Assembly: GCA_007693955.1 (NCBI GenBank)
Contig: RECR01000058.1
Span: forward strand, 1 to 59,888
DNA: 59,888 nucleotides
Source: Gloeocapsa sp. DLM2.Bin57
GTDB lineage: Bacteria; Cyanobacteriota; Cyanobacteriia; Cyanobacteriales; Gloeocapsaceae
Direction of reading: 5' to 3'
Position 1 is the stretch's first letter. Each line of letters starts with the position of its first letter. The notes beneath the pieces were generated by a model, which saw only the letters and a program-made list of their open reading frames with translations, made no database searches and was not told the origin of the DNA. Positions 8,212 through 15,359 of this stretch are shown one piece after another. Both the position numbers and the translations under genes were made by a program.

Positions 8212-8952
8212 ATGAAAGACTCTCAACCCTTTCCACAATTATTAGCGGGATTAACGATTTTATCTTTATCTTTAGTGATCAGTTCTTGGATTGCTACTAC
8301 AGGGTTAAAAACAATTAGACGAGCTGATGATGTTCTAGTTGTCACTGGATCGGCTAAACAACCTATTACTTCTGATTATATTATTTGGCGCTTTTCAGTA
8401 TCTACTCAACAACAAGATCCTCAGTCAGCATATCAAGATTTGATGAGACAAACCGCAATTTTGCGAGCTTATCTCAAAACACAACAAGTACCTGATGAAG
8501 TTATCACCGTTAGCGCTATTGAATCCTATTCTATTCCCGAAGTAGATTATAATGGCAGAGAAACAGGAGAGATTCTCGCTTATCGCTTAACTCAACGTTT
8601 TGAAATTCGTTCCAGTGATGTAGATAAATATACTGACTTATCCCAAACTTCTTCAGAATTACTAGCCCAGGGTATAAATCTCTATTCTGAATCACCACAA
8701 TATCTCTATACTCAATTAGATCAATTACGAGTAGAAATGGTAGCAGAAGCTACTAAAGATGCTAAAGCTAGAGCTGAAGCGATCGCCGAAAGTACAGGAA
8801 TAGAAGTAGGATCCCTACGCGCTGCTCGAACTGGAGTTTTTCAAATTACTAGTCGCAATTCTACCGATGTCAGTGACTATGGTATTTATGATACTTCTTC
8901 TGTTGAAAAAGATATTACTGCTGTAGTGTCTGTAACCTTGGCAATAAAGTAG
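8212..8952 (+). CDS. SIMPL domain (DUF541) protein
   Basis: The 246-residue protein starts with an uncleaved signal anchor or signal peptide (about residues 8-30, LLAGLTILSLSLVISSWIA) followed by a SIMPL/DUF541 domain (about 40-245) containing the typical VVTGSAKQPITSDYIIWRFSVS strand and the RAEAIAESTGIEVGSLRAA helix. SIMPL proteins are periplasmic or cell-envelope proteins related to BP26 and YggE, which form oligomeric channels or protect against oxidative stress; the exact role is not known. It lies 37 bp after the recombinase-like gene and converges on pepP, with only 7 bp between the stops. Confidence 0.82.
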   Translation: MKDSQPFPQLLAGLTILSLSLVISSWIATTGLKTIRRADDVLVVTGSAKQPITSDYIIWRFSVSTQQQDPQSAYQDLMRQTAILRAYLKTQQVPDEVITVSAIESYSIPEVDYNGRETGEILAYRLTQRFEIRSSDVDKYTDLSQTSSELLAQGINLYSESPQYLYTQLDQLRVEMVAEATKDAKARAEAIAESTGIEVGSLRAARTGVFQITSRNSTDVSDYGIYDTSSVEKDITAVVSVTLAIK

Positions 8953-8959
8953 CGCTATA

Positions 8960-10258
8960 TTATTTAGCTACAGCTGCGGTTAAGACTTCGTTTCCTGTGG
9001 GAGTAACTAAGACATCATCTTCGATGCGAACACCAATACCACGCCAATGGGAGGGTACATCTGGTTGACCTTCTGCGGGTTGGAAATTAGGAGCGATGTA
9101 AATACCCGGTTCGACTGTAAGTATATGTCCTGGTTGGAGTACTTGCCAATTTTCGGGATTAGTTTTATATAATCCTACGTCGTGAACGTCTAAACCTAGC
9201 CAATGTCCTGTACGGTGCATATAAAAGGGTTTATATTTTTCTTGGGTGATGATTTCTTCTTTGTCTCCTACCAGTAATCCTAACTCTAGTAAACCTTCTA
9301 CGATTACTGCTACTGCGGTATCATGAAACTGGTTGTAAGTATTTCCTGCTTTTACCTGCTCAATAGCTTTGAGTTGAGCTTCTAAAACTAGATCATATAT
9401 AGCTTGTTGTTCAGCTGTGAATTTACCATCTACAGCAAAAGTACGGGTAATATCGCCGTTATAGTAACCAAAAGAGCAACCCGCGTCGATTAAGAGTAAA
9501 TCTCCTGCTTGAATTTGGCGATTATTTTCGGTATAGTGTAGGATACAAGCATTATCACCAGATGCAACGATTGAGGGATAAGCAGGACCAAAAGCTCCAT
9601 TGAGACGGAAGGTATGTTCGATTTCTGCTTGCACCTGATACTCGTATTGTCCTACTTGGGTAAATTCACGAGCGCGATTATGGGCGATCGCTGAGATACC
9701 GGTAGCGATGCGCATCATTTCTATTTCTGCGTCACTTTTAATCTGACGTAGGGGGTGAAGAATCAAGCTAGGATCTTCGATTCCTACAGGTCCTGTACCT
9801 CTTCTAGGGATTGTCGCTAATAATTTTTGCCAAATGGAGAGAATCAGTTGATTAAAGGTGTGATCGCGTCCTAAATGATAATAGATTCGTTCTGCTGTGG
9901 CTAGATATTGAGGTAATTCTTTCTCGATATCTGCAATAGAATAGACTAGATCTGCTCCTAATGCTTCTTTAGCTGCTTCTACTCCTAAACGGTAACCAGT
10001 CCAGGTTTCTAGTTCGGGGTTTTTTGGTTGAACAAAGAGAATAAACTGATGTTCGGCGTGATGGGGGGCTAATACTGCTACTGCTTCTGCTTCGTTAAAC
10101 CCTGTCAGATAAAAAAAGTCACTGTCCTGACGATAGAGATATTCTACATCATTGTGCATCACTGCGGTAGGAGCGCTACGAAAGATAGCTGTTCCTTTAC
10201 CGATTTTTGCCATTAATTGTTGACGACGTTGTGCGTATTCACTAGCTGGTATTTGCAT
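8960..10258 (-). CDS. pepP: Xaa-Pro aminopeptidase (aminopeptidase P)
   Basis: This M24B metallopeptidase of 432 residues removes N-terminal residues preceding proline. An aminopeptidase P N-terminal domain (about 1-135) is followed by the pita-bread domain. The dinuclear metal site is intact: LLIDAGCSFGYYNGDITRTF supplies two Asp, MHRTGHWLGLDVHD supplies the His, and LTVEPGIYI and IGVRIEDDVLVT supply the two Glu. Length matches E. coli PepP. It is the last gene of a tight leftward cluster (2 bp after the UlaG-like hydrolase gene), so it is probably translated from the shared transcript. Cytosolic. Confidence 0.92.
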   Translation of the reverse strand: MQIPASEYAQRRQQLMAKIGKGTAIFRSAPTAVMHNDVEYLYRQDSDFFYLTGFNEAEAVAVLAPHHAEHQFILFVQPKNPELETWTGYRLGVEAAKEALGADLVYSIADIEKELPQYLATAERIYYHLGRDHTFNQLILSIWQKLLATIPRRGTGPVGIEDPSLILHPLRQIKSDAEIEMMRIATGISAIAHNRAREFTQVGQYEYQVQAEIEHTFRLNGAFGPAYPSIVASGDNACILHYTENNRQIQAGDLLLIDAGCSFGYYNGDITRTFAVDGKFTAEQQAIYDLVLEAQLKAIEQVKAGNTYNQFHDTAVAVIVEGLLELGLLVGDKEEIITQEKYKPFYMHRTGHWLGLDVHDVGLYKTNPENWQVLQPGHILTVEPGIYIAPNFQPAEGQPDVPSHWRGIGVRIEDDVLVTPTGNEVLTAAVAK

Positions 10259-10260
10259 TT

Positions 10261-11034
10261 TTAGACTGTTAAGAGATTTTGATAGTTAAAAACTTTAATT
10301 AAACTTCCCTCAGTGGGAAGATTTTGAGTTGAGATAGTTATTTGATTAGTATTTAAACGCTGTATAGTCGAATCATTAGCTAAGTTTAGGAATTCATCGA
10401 CGTTGACTAAATCACATTGTAAAGGGTCAGCTGCCGGGGTAAGATATTGTGTAGGGATGATTATTCTGGGATTAAGTACAGAAATTGCTTCTATCGCTTC
10501 GGAAGGATTATAAGCTTTTGGTCCTCCTCCTACTGGTACTAGTAGTATATCTGGACTTCCCATTAGGATTCTCTCTTCTATTCCTAGAGGGGCTGCTGCT
10601 CCTCCTAAATGTAGTATTCTTAATCCTCCCATAGTCCAACTCCAGGCTACGTTTGTACCAAAACGTCTTCCTCCTTCGCGATCGTGGGGTATCCCAATCC
10701 CTTGAAATCTAATTCCTTGGTATTGATAGTCACCCGGTTCGTACAAGACTTGTGGATTACCTGGTAAGTCTTCTGCTGAACCTTCGTCTAAGAGAAAACT
10801 ACTCAATAGTACTAAATCTGCTTCTACTCTGGGTAAGCGATAACCTGCGGTACATCCTAAGGTCGCAAAGGGGTTAACTAGTACCCTTATTCCTTCTCCC
10901 CTGAATAAAAAGCTCATATGTCCTAACCATTCTATGGTTACGCTATTATTGGGGGTTTGGGCTTGATAACCTTGCCAAGATATGATCGTAGCTAGACTAG
11001 CTGCTGTGTAAATTAGAAATTTTCTTCTCTCCAT
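10261..11034 (-). CDS. exported MBL-fold (UlaG-like) hydrolase
   Basis: The 257-residue protein begins with MERRKFLIYTAASLATIIS, a twin-arginine-like signal followed by a hydrophobic stretch, then a metallo-beta-lactamase fold with the UlaG-type start IEWLGHMSFLFRGEGIRVLV (His near residue 38), an IPHDREGGRR metal-binding loop, LHLGG and a late IIPTQYL segment. The canonical HxHxDH motif is absent, as in the UlaG-like group, so activity needs proof. Substrate unknown. It probably folds before export by Tat; a tatA-like gene is present at 48.4 kb. It sits between trpG and pepP with gaps of 7 and 2 bp, in one operon. Confidence 0.75.
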   Translation of the reverse strand: MERRKFLIYTAASLATIISWQGYQAQTPNNSVTIEWLGHMSFLFRGEGIRVLVNPFATLGCTAGYRLPRVEADLVLLSSFLLDEGSAEDLPGNPQVLYEPGDYQYQGIRFQGIGIPHDREGGRRFGTNVAWSWTMGGLRILHLGGAAAPLGIEERILMGSPDILLVPVGGGPKAYNPSEAIEAISVLNPRIIIPTQYLTPAADPLQCDLVNVDEFLNLANDSTIQRLNTNQITISTQNLPTEGSLIKVFNYQNLLTV

Positions 11035-11041
11035 GGAATTT

Positions 11042-11632
11042 TTAACCCAGAGATGCTAAAAAGTTGCCTAATAGTTCTTTACCAGAATTGGTTAAGATAC
11101 TTTCGGGATGAAATTGTACCCCTTGAATGTGGGGATAATCTTTATGTCTGATACCCATAATAATATTATCTTCTGTCCAAGCGGTAATTTCTAAGGTCTC
11201 TGGTAAGTTATCTTTGGCTACGATTAAACTATGATAGCGAGTCGCGGTAAAGGGATTACTGAGGTTGGCGAATACTCCTACACCTTGATGATAGATTTCT
11301 GAGGTTTTACCGTGCATTAGAGTAGGTGCGTTAATTATCTTACCACCAAAAACTTGACCGATACTTTGATGTCCTAAACAAACCCCTAAAATAGGTATCT
11401 TTGGACCTAATAAGCTGATTAGTTGGGGACAAATTCCCGAATCTTCTGGTCTTCCTGGACCTGGAGAGATTACTATACCATGAGGATTGGCTTGAGTAAT
11501 CGTCTCTAGGTCAATTTGGTCGTTACGATAGACTTTGATTGGTTGAGCTACAGGGAACTTTTCTTGAAGTTCACCGAGATATTGAACTAAATTATAGGTA
11601 AAACTGTCGTAATTATCAATAACGAGGATCAA
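11042..11632 (-). CDS. trpG: anthranilate/aminodeoxychorismate synthase glutaminase subunit
   Basis: Class I glutamine amidotransferase of 196 residues that supplies ammonia for anthranilate (tryptophan) and often also for aminodeoxychorismate (folate). The catalytic triad is visible: C85 in GVCLGHQS and H175/E177 in QFHPES; the oxyanion region SPGPGRPED is at 56-64. The start is TTG at 11632, 3 bp beyond the dgkA stop codon, which suggests translational coupling. trpG is in an operon with ybeY and dgkA rather than with other trp genes; trpC lies 24 kb away. Amphibolic use in both pathways is inferred, since no separate pabA is seen in this window. Confidence 0.92.
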   Translation of the reverse strand: MILVIDNYDSFTYNLVQYLGELQEKFPVAQPIKVYRNDQIDLETITQANPHGIVISPGPGRPEDSGICPQLISLLGPKIPILGVCLGHQSIGQVFGGKIINAPTLMHGKTSEIYHQGVGVFANLSNPFTATRYHSLIVAKDNLPETLEITAWTEDNIIMGIRHKDYPHIQGVQFHPESILTNSGKELLGNFLASLG

Positions 11633-11635
11633 GGT

Positions 11636-12091
11636 TTAACTCCAAAGGGTTAAGAAAATACTAGATAAAGGAGGTAACAGAATAAAACAAGCTACTAAAA
11701 CAGCGGCGATCGCTGAGACTAATACTGCACCTGCTGCACAATCTTTAGCTATTTTAGCTAATTCGTGATAGGTTTGTTTAACCGTTAAATCTACTACTGA
11801 CTCGATCGCCGTATTTAATAATTCTAACACCATGACTAAAGAAGACGTTAAGATAATGATAGTCATTTCTACGGCATTAATATGGGCGATTAAACCGAGG
11901 GTAACTGCTAGAATAGCGATCGCTGTGTGAATTCTAAAATTACGTTGGGTATTAAAAGCATAAAGTATTCCTGCCCAAGCGTACATAAAGCTTAAAAAGA
12001 GATTGGGAGCAATTCGCCAAGCCAAGCTACGATCTGGCTTACCCTGATTAGCTGTAGAGTTAGTTTTGATTAATTGTAGATCCAGGTTCAT
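11636..12091 (-). CDS. dgkA: diacylglycerol/undecaprenol kinase
   Basis: A prokaryotic DgkA-type integral membrane kinase with three helices; the key segment is NFRIHTAIAILAVTLGLIAH followed by the catalytic VLELLNTAIESVVDL (Glu and Asn of the active site) and a last helix AGAVLVSAIAAVLVACFILL. It phosphorylates diacylglycerol or undecaprenol at the inner membrane. The ATG at 12091 gives 151 residues; a TTG at 12106 would add five. The N-terminal 40 residues are hydrophilic. It follows ybeY by about 58 bp and is coupled to trpG downstream. Confidence 0.9.
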   Translation of the reverse strand: MNLDLQLIKTNSTANQGKPDRSLAWRIAPNLFLSFMYAWAGILYAFNTQRNFRIHTAIAILAVTLGLIAHINAVEMTIIILTSSLVMVLELLNTAIESVVDLTVKQTYHELAKIAKDCAAGAVLVSAIAAVLVACFILLPPLSSIFLTLWS

Positions 12092-12149
12092 AAATTTAGG
12101 AATCAACTACTGTTTAATTTAAGATGATATTTTAGTATAGCTTGATCTT

Positions 12150-12650
12150 TTATTTGAGCAAGTCAAAGCTTAAATCTACCAATTTCAGCAGATTTTCTTG
12201 TTGATCTAGCATTAATTCTAGACTTGCTTCGTCAGGGTGATCCCATCCCAAGAGATGGAGACAACCGTGACTAGCTAACCAAGCTAATTCTAGTTTTAAA
12301 GAATGTCCTTTAGTTTGGGCTTGACGAGCTGCGGTTTCTAGAGAGATAATTAAATCCCCTAGATAAAGTGGTTCTGAGTTTAACTCTTCACTCCAGGGAA
12401 TGTCTGCTTCTAATGCTGCAAAAGCTAGCACATCTGTCGGGTTATTTTGCTGACGATATTGAGAATTAAATTGAGTTATTTCTTGATCATCAGTTAGTCT
12501 CAAACTCAACTCATAAGCTTCTGCTTCAGGGAGTTCGGTTTCTAAATCATTTAGCCAAGTTTGAAACCAATCTTCCCAAGTTGCGAGTGGAATGGGTTGA
12601 GATGATCCTAACTGAGAATCCTCACCTTGAATATTAACGATAACTTTCAT
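12150..12650 (-). CDS. ybeY: endoribonuclease YbeY (rRNA maturation)
   Basis: YbeY is a zinc endoribonuclease needed for 16S rRNA 3' maturation and ribosome quality control. The signature HGCLHLLGWDH gives ligands H128, H132 and H138; the earlier NPTDVLAF motif (about 70-77) and LGDLIISLETA (98-108) are typical. The 166 residues match the family. Its ATG overlaps the TGA of the upstream DUF3285 gene (ATGA), so translation is probably coupled. First half of a conserved cyanobacterial operon order with dgkA and trpG. Confidence 0.93.
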   Translation of the reverse strand: MKVIVNIQGEDSQLGSSQPIPLATWEDWFQTWLNDLETELPEAEAYELSLRLTDDQEITQFNSQYRQQNNPTDVLAFAALEADIPWSEELNSEPLYLGDLIISLETAARQAQTKGHSLKLELAWLASHGCLHLLGWDHPDEASLELMLDQQENLLKLVDLSFDLLK

Positions 12651-12820
12651 CGGGTGAGATAGGATATGCCAACGAGAAAAGCTAATAAACCAAACGTAGT
12701 TAAAGCAAAATGTGTCAAGGATTTACTTTTTTTGCGTACCATATTGCGCATGGCTAATTTGGTATAACTTGGTTTCTCGGTTAAAGGTGTTTCTACGATT
12801 TGTTCTTGTGTTTCGTTCAT
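12647..12820 (-). CDS. DUF3285 small membrane protein
   Basis: A 57-residue reading frame starting at ATG 12820 and ending in the TGA that overlaps the ybeY start. The N-terminus is acidic (MNETQEQIVETPLTEKP), then comes the basic conserved block YTKLAMRNMVRKKSKSLTHF, then one transmembrane helix (TTFGLLAFLVGISYLTR) at the C-terminus. This matches the cyanobacterial DUF3285 family, of unknown function. The 4-bp overlap and shared direction mean it leads the ybeY-dgkA-trpG operon; a TAGTATATAGTAAGTATAAT-like AT-rich stretch lies in the 95-bp divergent region shared with the TPR gene. Confidence 0.8.
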   Translation of the reverse strand: MNETQEQIVETPLTEKPSYTKLAMRNMVRKKSKSLTHFALTTFGLLAFLVGISYLTR

Positions 12821-12915
12821 TTAGCTATCTTTAAAACTCTTAATCTCAATGTAACAGTTTGTTGCGATTTTTGCTTAAATAGTATATAGTAAGTATAATT
12901 TGTTTATGCTAAATA

Positions 12916-13407
12916 ATGACTCAAACGATTTTAAGAATACTTGAGTGTCGTCCTGATTCTTATCAAAGTTGGTATCAACAGGGAAACCTCTATAGAAATA
13001 GAGGATGGTATCAGGAAGCTTTGATTAGTTATGAAAAAGCTCTAGAATATTATCCGAATGATTATTGGTCTTGGTATCGACGGGGTAAGGTTTTAGAATT
13101 GTTGAGTCATTATCAAGAAGCGAATCAGAGTTATAGTAAAGCTTGTAAGTTGAAACCAAGAAATTATTGGTGTTGGTATGAGCAGGGTTATTTGAATTTT
13201 AAGTATCTACAAGATTATGCTCAATGTTTATTATGTTTCAATCAAGCTTTAAGTGTAAATCCTGACGATTATTGGGCGACTTATCGTTTGGGTGATGTTT
13301 GGCGGTTATTAGGAGATTATACCACGGCGATCTCTTATTATGCAGAAGCTTTAACTATTCGTCCAGGTGATTACTGGGCTAATTATCGTCGTGATCAGCT
13401 TTTCTAG
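12916..13407 (+). CDS. TPR protein with aromatic-rich repeats
   Basis: The 163 residues are almost entirely made of 34-residue tetratricopeptide repeats, about 4.5 of them. Each repeat opens with an unusual aromatic block: QSWYQQGNLY, YWSWYRRGKV, YWCWYEQGYL, YWATYRLGDV, YWANYRRDQL. Usual TPRs carry a single W/L and G-Y pair at these positions, so the regular NDYW-x-x-Y is distinctive and should give a Trp/Tyr-lined concave surface. No signal peptide or membrane segment. TPRs bind partner proteins or peptides; the partner is unknown. Its gene is divergent from the DUF3285 operon and 53 bp before a secreted PPC-domain protein. Confidence 0.8.
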   Translation: MTQTILRILECRPDSYQSWYQQGNLYRNRGWYQEALISYEKALEYYPNDYWSWYRRGKVLELLSHYQEANQSYSKACKLKPRNYWCWYEQGYLNFKYLQDYAQCLLCFNQALSVNPDDYWATYRLGDVWRLLGDYTTAISYYAEALTIRPGDYWANYRRDQLF

Positions 13408-13460
13408 AATTATGACCTTTTTTACTGTTATTATGATTGGTGAATATTTAAATCTCATCA

Positions 13461-13904
13461 ATGAACAAGTATTGTTTAACCGCTGTACTGACTGTCGGCA
13501 CTATTATTTATACTACTGTTCCTAGTTGGGCGCAACTAAGAATGTATAATCCTCTATCTTTACCTTCTAATAACGAGGTAGAAGATATCCTCTCAGATAA
13601 AGATATTCCTACGGGAGAGGGTGGTTTTGCTAGAGATTATTATGTCTATCTAGAGGAAAATGATCAGGTAGTGATTGACTTAATCTCTGATGATTTTGAT
13701 CCTATAGTTTCCCTAATCGCTGCTGATGGCTCTAAAATTGGTGAAAATGACGATGGACCAGATGGCACTAATAATTCTCTATTATTCTTACGTATTACTG
13801 AATCGGGTACTTATATTGTGAGAGTACGTGCTTTTGGTGAAACAGGAGGGGGGAATTTTAAACTAAGGCTGACTCGTTTACGTCCTGTGGATAATCCTGA
13901 GTAA
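13461..13904 (+). CDS. secreted PPC-domain protein
   Basis: A 147-residue protein with a signal peptide (MNKYCLTAVLTVGTIIYTTVPSWA, cleavage near residue 24) and one bacterial pre-peptidase C-terminal (PPC) beta-sandwich domain, seen as YVYLEENDQVVIDLISDDFDPIVSLI, ENDDGPDGTNNSLLFLRI and SGTYIVRVRAFGETGGGNF. In proteases such domains are appended modules; here it stands alone, which is common in cyanobacteria. The acidic Asp/Asn-rich loops may bind calcium. Periplasmic or extracellular; function unknown. The next gene starts 4 bp after its stop, so the two are probably co-transcribed. Confidence 0.78.
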   Translation: MNKYCLTAVLTVGTIIYTTVPSWAQLRMYNPLSLPSNNEVEDILSDKDIPTGEGGFARDYYVYLEENDQVVIDLISDDFDPIVSLIAADGSKIGENDDGPDGTNNSLLFLRITESGTYIVRVRAFGETGGGNFKLRLTRLRPVDNPE

Positions 13905-13908
13905 TCTT

Positions 13909-14988
13909 ATGCAATCTAGAGTTTTAAATCTAATTATTACTAGTCATGGCTTTGGTCATGCTGTTCGTGTAGCATCTGTAGCGGGGTTGCTCAAAAAACT
14001 CTATCCTGAAATAGTGATCATCTTTACTACTGGTGCGCCGCGTTGGTTGCTAGAATCTTATCTAGAAGATGATTTTATTTATCGTCCTCGCAGTTTTGAT
14101 GTAGGAGTTATTCAAGCGGATAGCTTGACTATGGATAAACAGACTACCCTTGCGCAAATGCAGCAATTGCAAAAAAGCTGCAGAAGTATAGTGGCGAGTG
14201 AAGTCAATTATCTGAAAAACAATCGGGTTAATTTAGTTTTAGCTGATATACCCAATTTAGCACCATTAATCGCTCAAGGAGCGGGTATTCCCTGTTGGAT
14301 GATGGGTAATTTCGGTTGGGACTTTATTTATCGTCCTTGGGGAGGGGAATTTACGGCTATAGCTGATTGGATTGCTCAAGGTTATCAACAGTGCGATCGC
14401 CTATTTCGTCTTCCTTTATCTGAGTCTATGAGTGCTTTTGCCAACATTACTGATGTGGGTTTAACTGGGGGAACACCGAAATATGCTGTTCAGGAATTAA
14501 AAGCTCAATTTGGCATAATTAGTCCAACTGAACAAACGGTTTTATTAACTTTTGGTGGTCTGGGGTTACAAAAAATACCCTATGAAAACCTGAACAATTT
14601 CCCCCAATGGCAGTTTATCACTTTTGATAGTCAAGCTCCGGATTTACCTAACCTGATTAAAGTTCAAGATTACCATTATCGACCCGTAGATTTTATGCCC
14701 CTGTGTGGTAGGGTAATTTCTAAACCAGGATATAGTACTTTTGCTGAAGCTTTACGCTTAGATATTCCCATTATTTCACTAACTCGGGAAGATTTTGCCG
14801 AATCTAGTTTACTGTTAGATGGGTTAAAAGAATACGCTTGGCATCAGATTGTTAGCGTCACAGAATTTAGTCAAAGTAATTGGGAATTTTTAACTAAACC
14901 TCTGATTGCCCCGCAAAAGGAAAAACCCCTGTGCAAAAATGGTACAGAGGTTATAGCTAATCAGGTTTTAGAATATTTTAGAGAATAA
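13909..14988 (+). CDS. GT-B-fold glycosyltransferase-like protein
   Basis: The 359-residue protein opens with LIITSHGFGHAVRVASVAGLL, the glycine/His loop of GT-B UDP-sugar transferases, and in its second half has LLTFGGLGLQKIP and the donor-site-like VISKPGYSTFAEALRLDIPIISL. This resembles MurG-like and L-arabinokinase N-terminal domains. Donor and acceptor are unknown. The Cys/Trp-rich centre PCWMMGNFGWDFIYRPWG is typical of the cyanobacterial members. It is downstream of the PPC gene by 4 bp and overlaps the convergent metal-sensor gene by 11 bp at the 3' ends. Confidence 0.72.
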   Translation: MQSRVLNLIITSHGFGHAVRVASVAGLLKKLYPEIVIIFTTGAPRWLLESYLEDDFIYRPRSFDVGVIQADSLTMDKQTTLAQMQQLQKSCRSIVASEVNYLKNNRVNLVLADIPNLAPLIAQGAGIPCWMMGNFGWDFIYRPWGGEFTAIADWIAQGYQQCDRLFRLPLSESMSAFANITDVGLTGGTPKYAVQELKAQFGIISPTEQTVLLTFGGLGLQKIPYENLNNFPQWQFITFDSQAPDLPNLIKVQDYHYRPVDFMPLCGRVISKPGYSTFAEALRLDIPIISLTREDFAESSLLLDGLKEYAWHQIVSVTEFSQSNWEFLTKPLIAPQKEKPLCKNGTEVIANQVLEYFRE

Positions 14989-15319
14989 AGCGATCGAGTG
15001 CTGCTTTGAGTTCTTCGATTTCTGTTTCTATATTACCTTCCTGTGCGGCTCGTGTGATACATTCGCTTAAATGCTCATCAAGAATCAACCTAGCCACGCG
15101 ATCGACTGCTCCTTTTACCGCGGCGATTTGGACTAAAACTTCAGGACAAGGACGACTTTCCTGGACCATGGTTTTAATACCTCTAATATGTCCTTCAATA
15201 CGAGAAAGACGGTTAACTATCTTGCGTAAAGAAGCCTCACTATGAACGTGGGGATGATGATGATGACCGACAGGATGATTATCCTGTCTGTGCTCATGTT
15301 GATTGTGATTAGATGACAT
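14978..15319 (-). CDS. CsoR/RcnR-family metal sensor, InrS-like
   Basis: The 113-residue repressor has a His-rich N-tail (residues 5-26, ten His) and the DUF156 four-helix core IVNRLSRIEGHIRGIKTMV. The metal-ligand set C58, H83 and C87 keeps the spacing (25 and 4) of the cyanobacterial nickel sensor InrS (C53, H78, C82), which also has a His-rich tail; copper CsoR uses a similar C-H-C set, so nickel is an inference. Such proteins repress an exporter gene and release DNA when metal binds. No metal exporter is adjacent; the target must be elsewhere. The gene lies upstream of nothing on its strand and overlaps the GT-B gene end. Confidence 0.82.
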   Translation of the reverse strand: MSSNHNQHEHRQDNHPVGHHHHPHVHSEASLRKIVNRLSRIEGHIRGIKTMVQESRPCPEVLVQIAAVKGAVDRVARLILDEHLSECITRAAQEGNIETEIEELKAALDRFIL

Positions 15320-15359
15320 GATGATTAGTTAGAAATACAGATCATAGTACTCAAGCATT

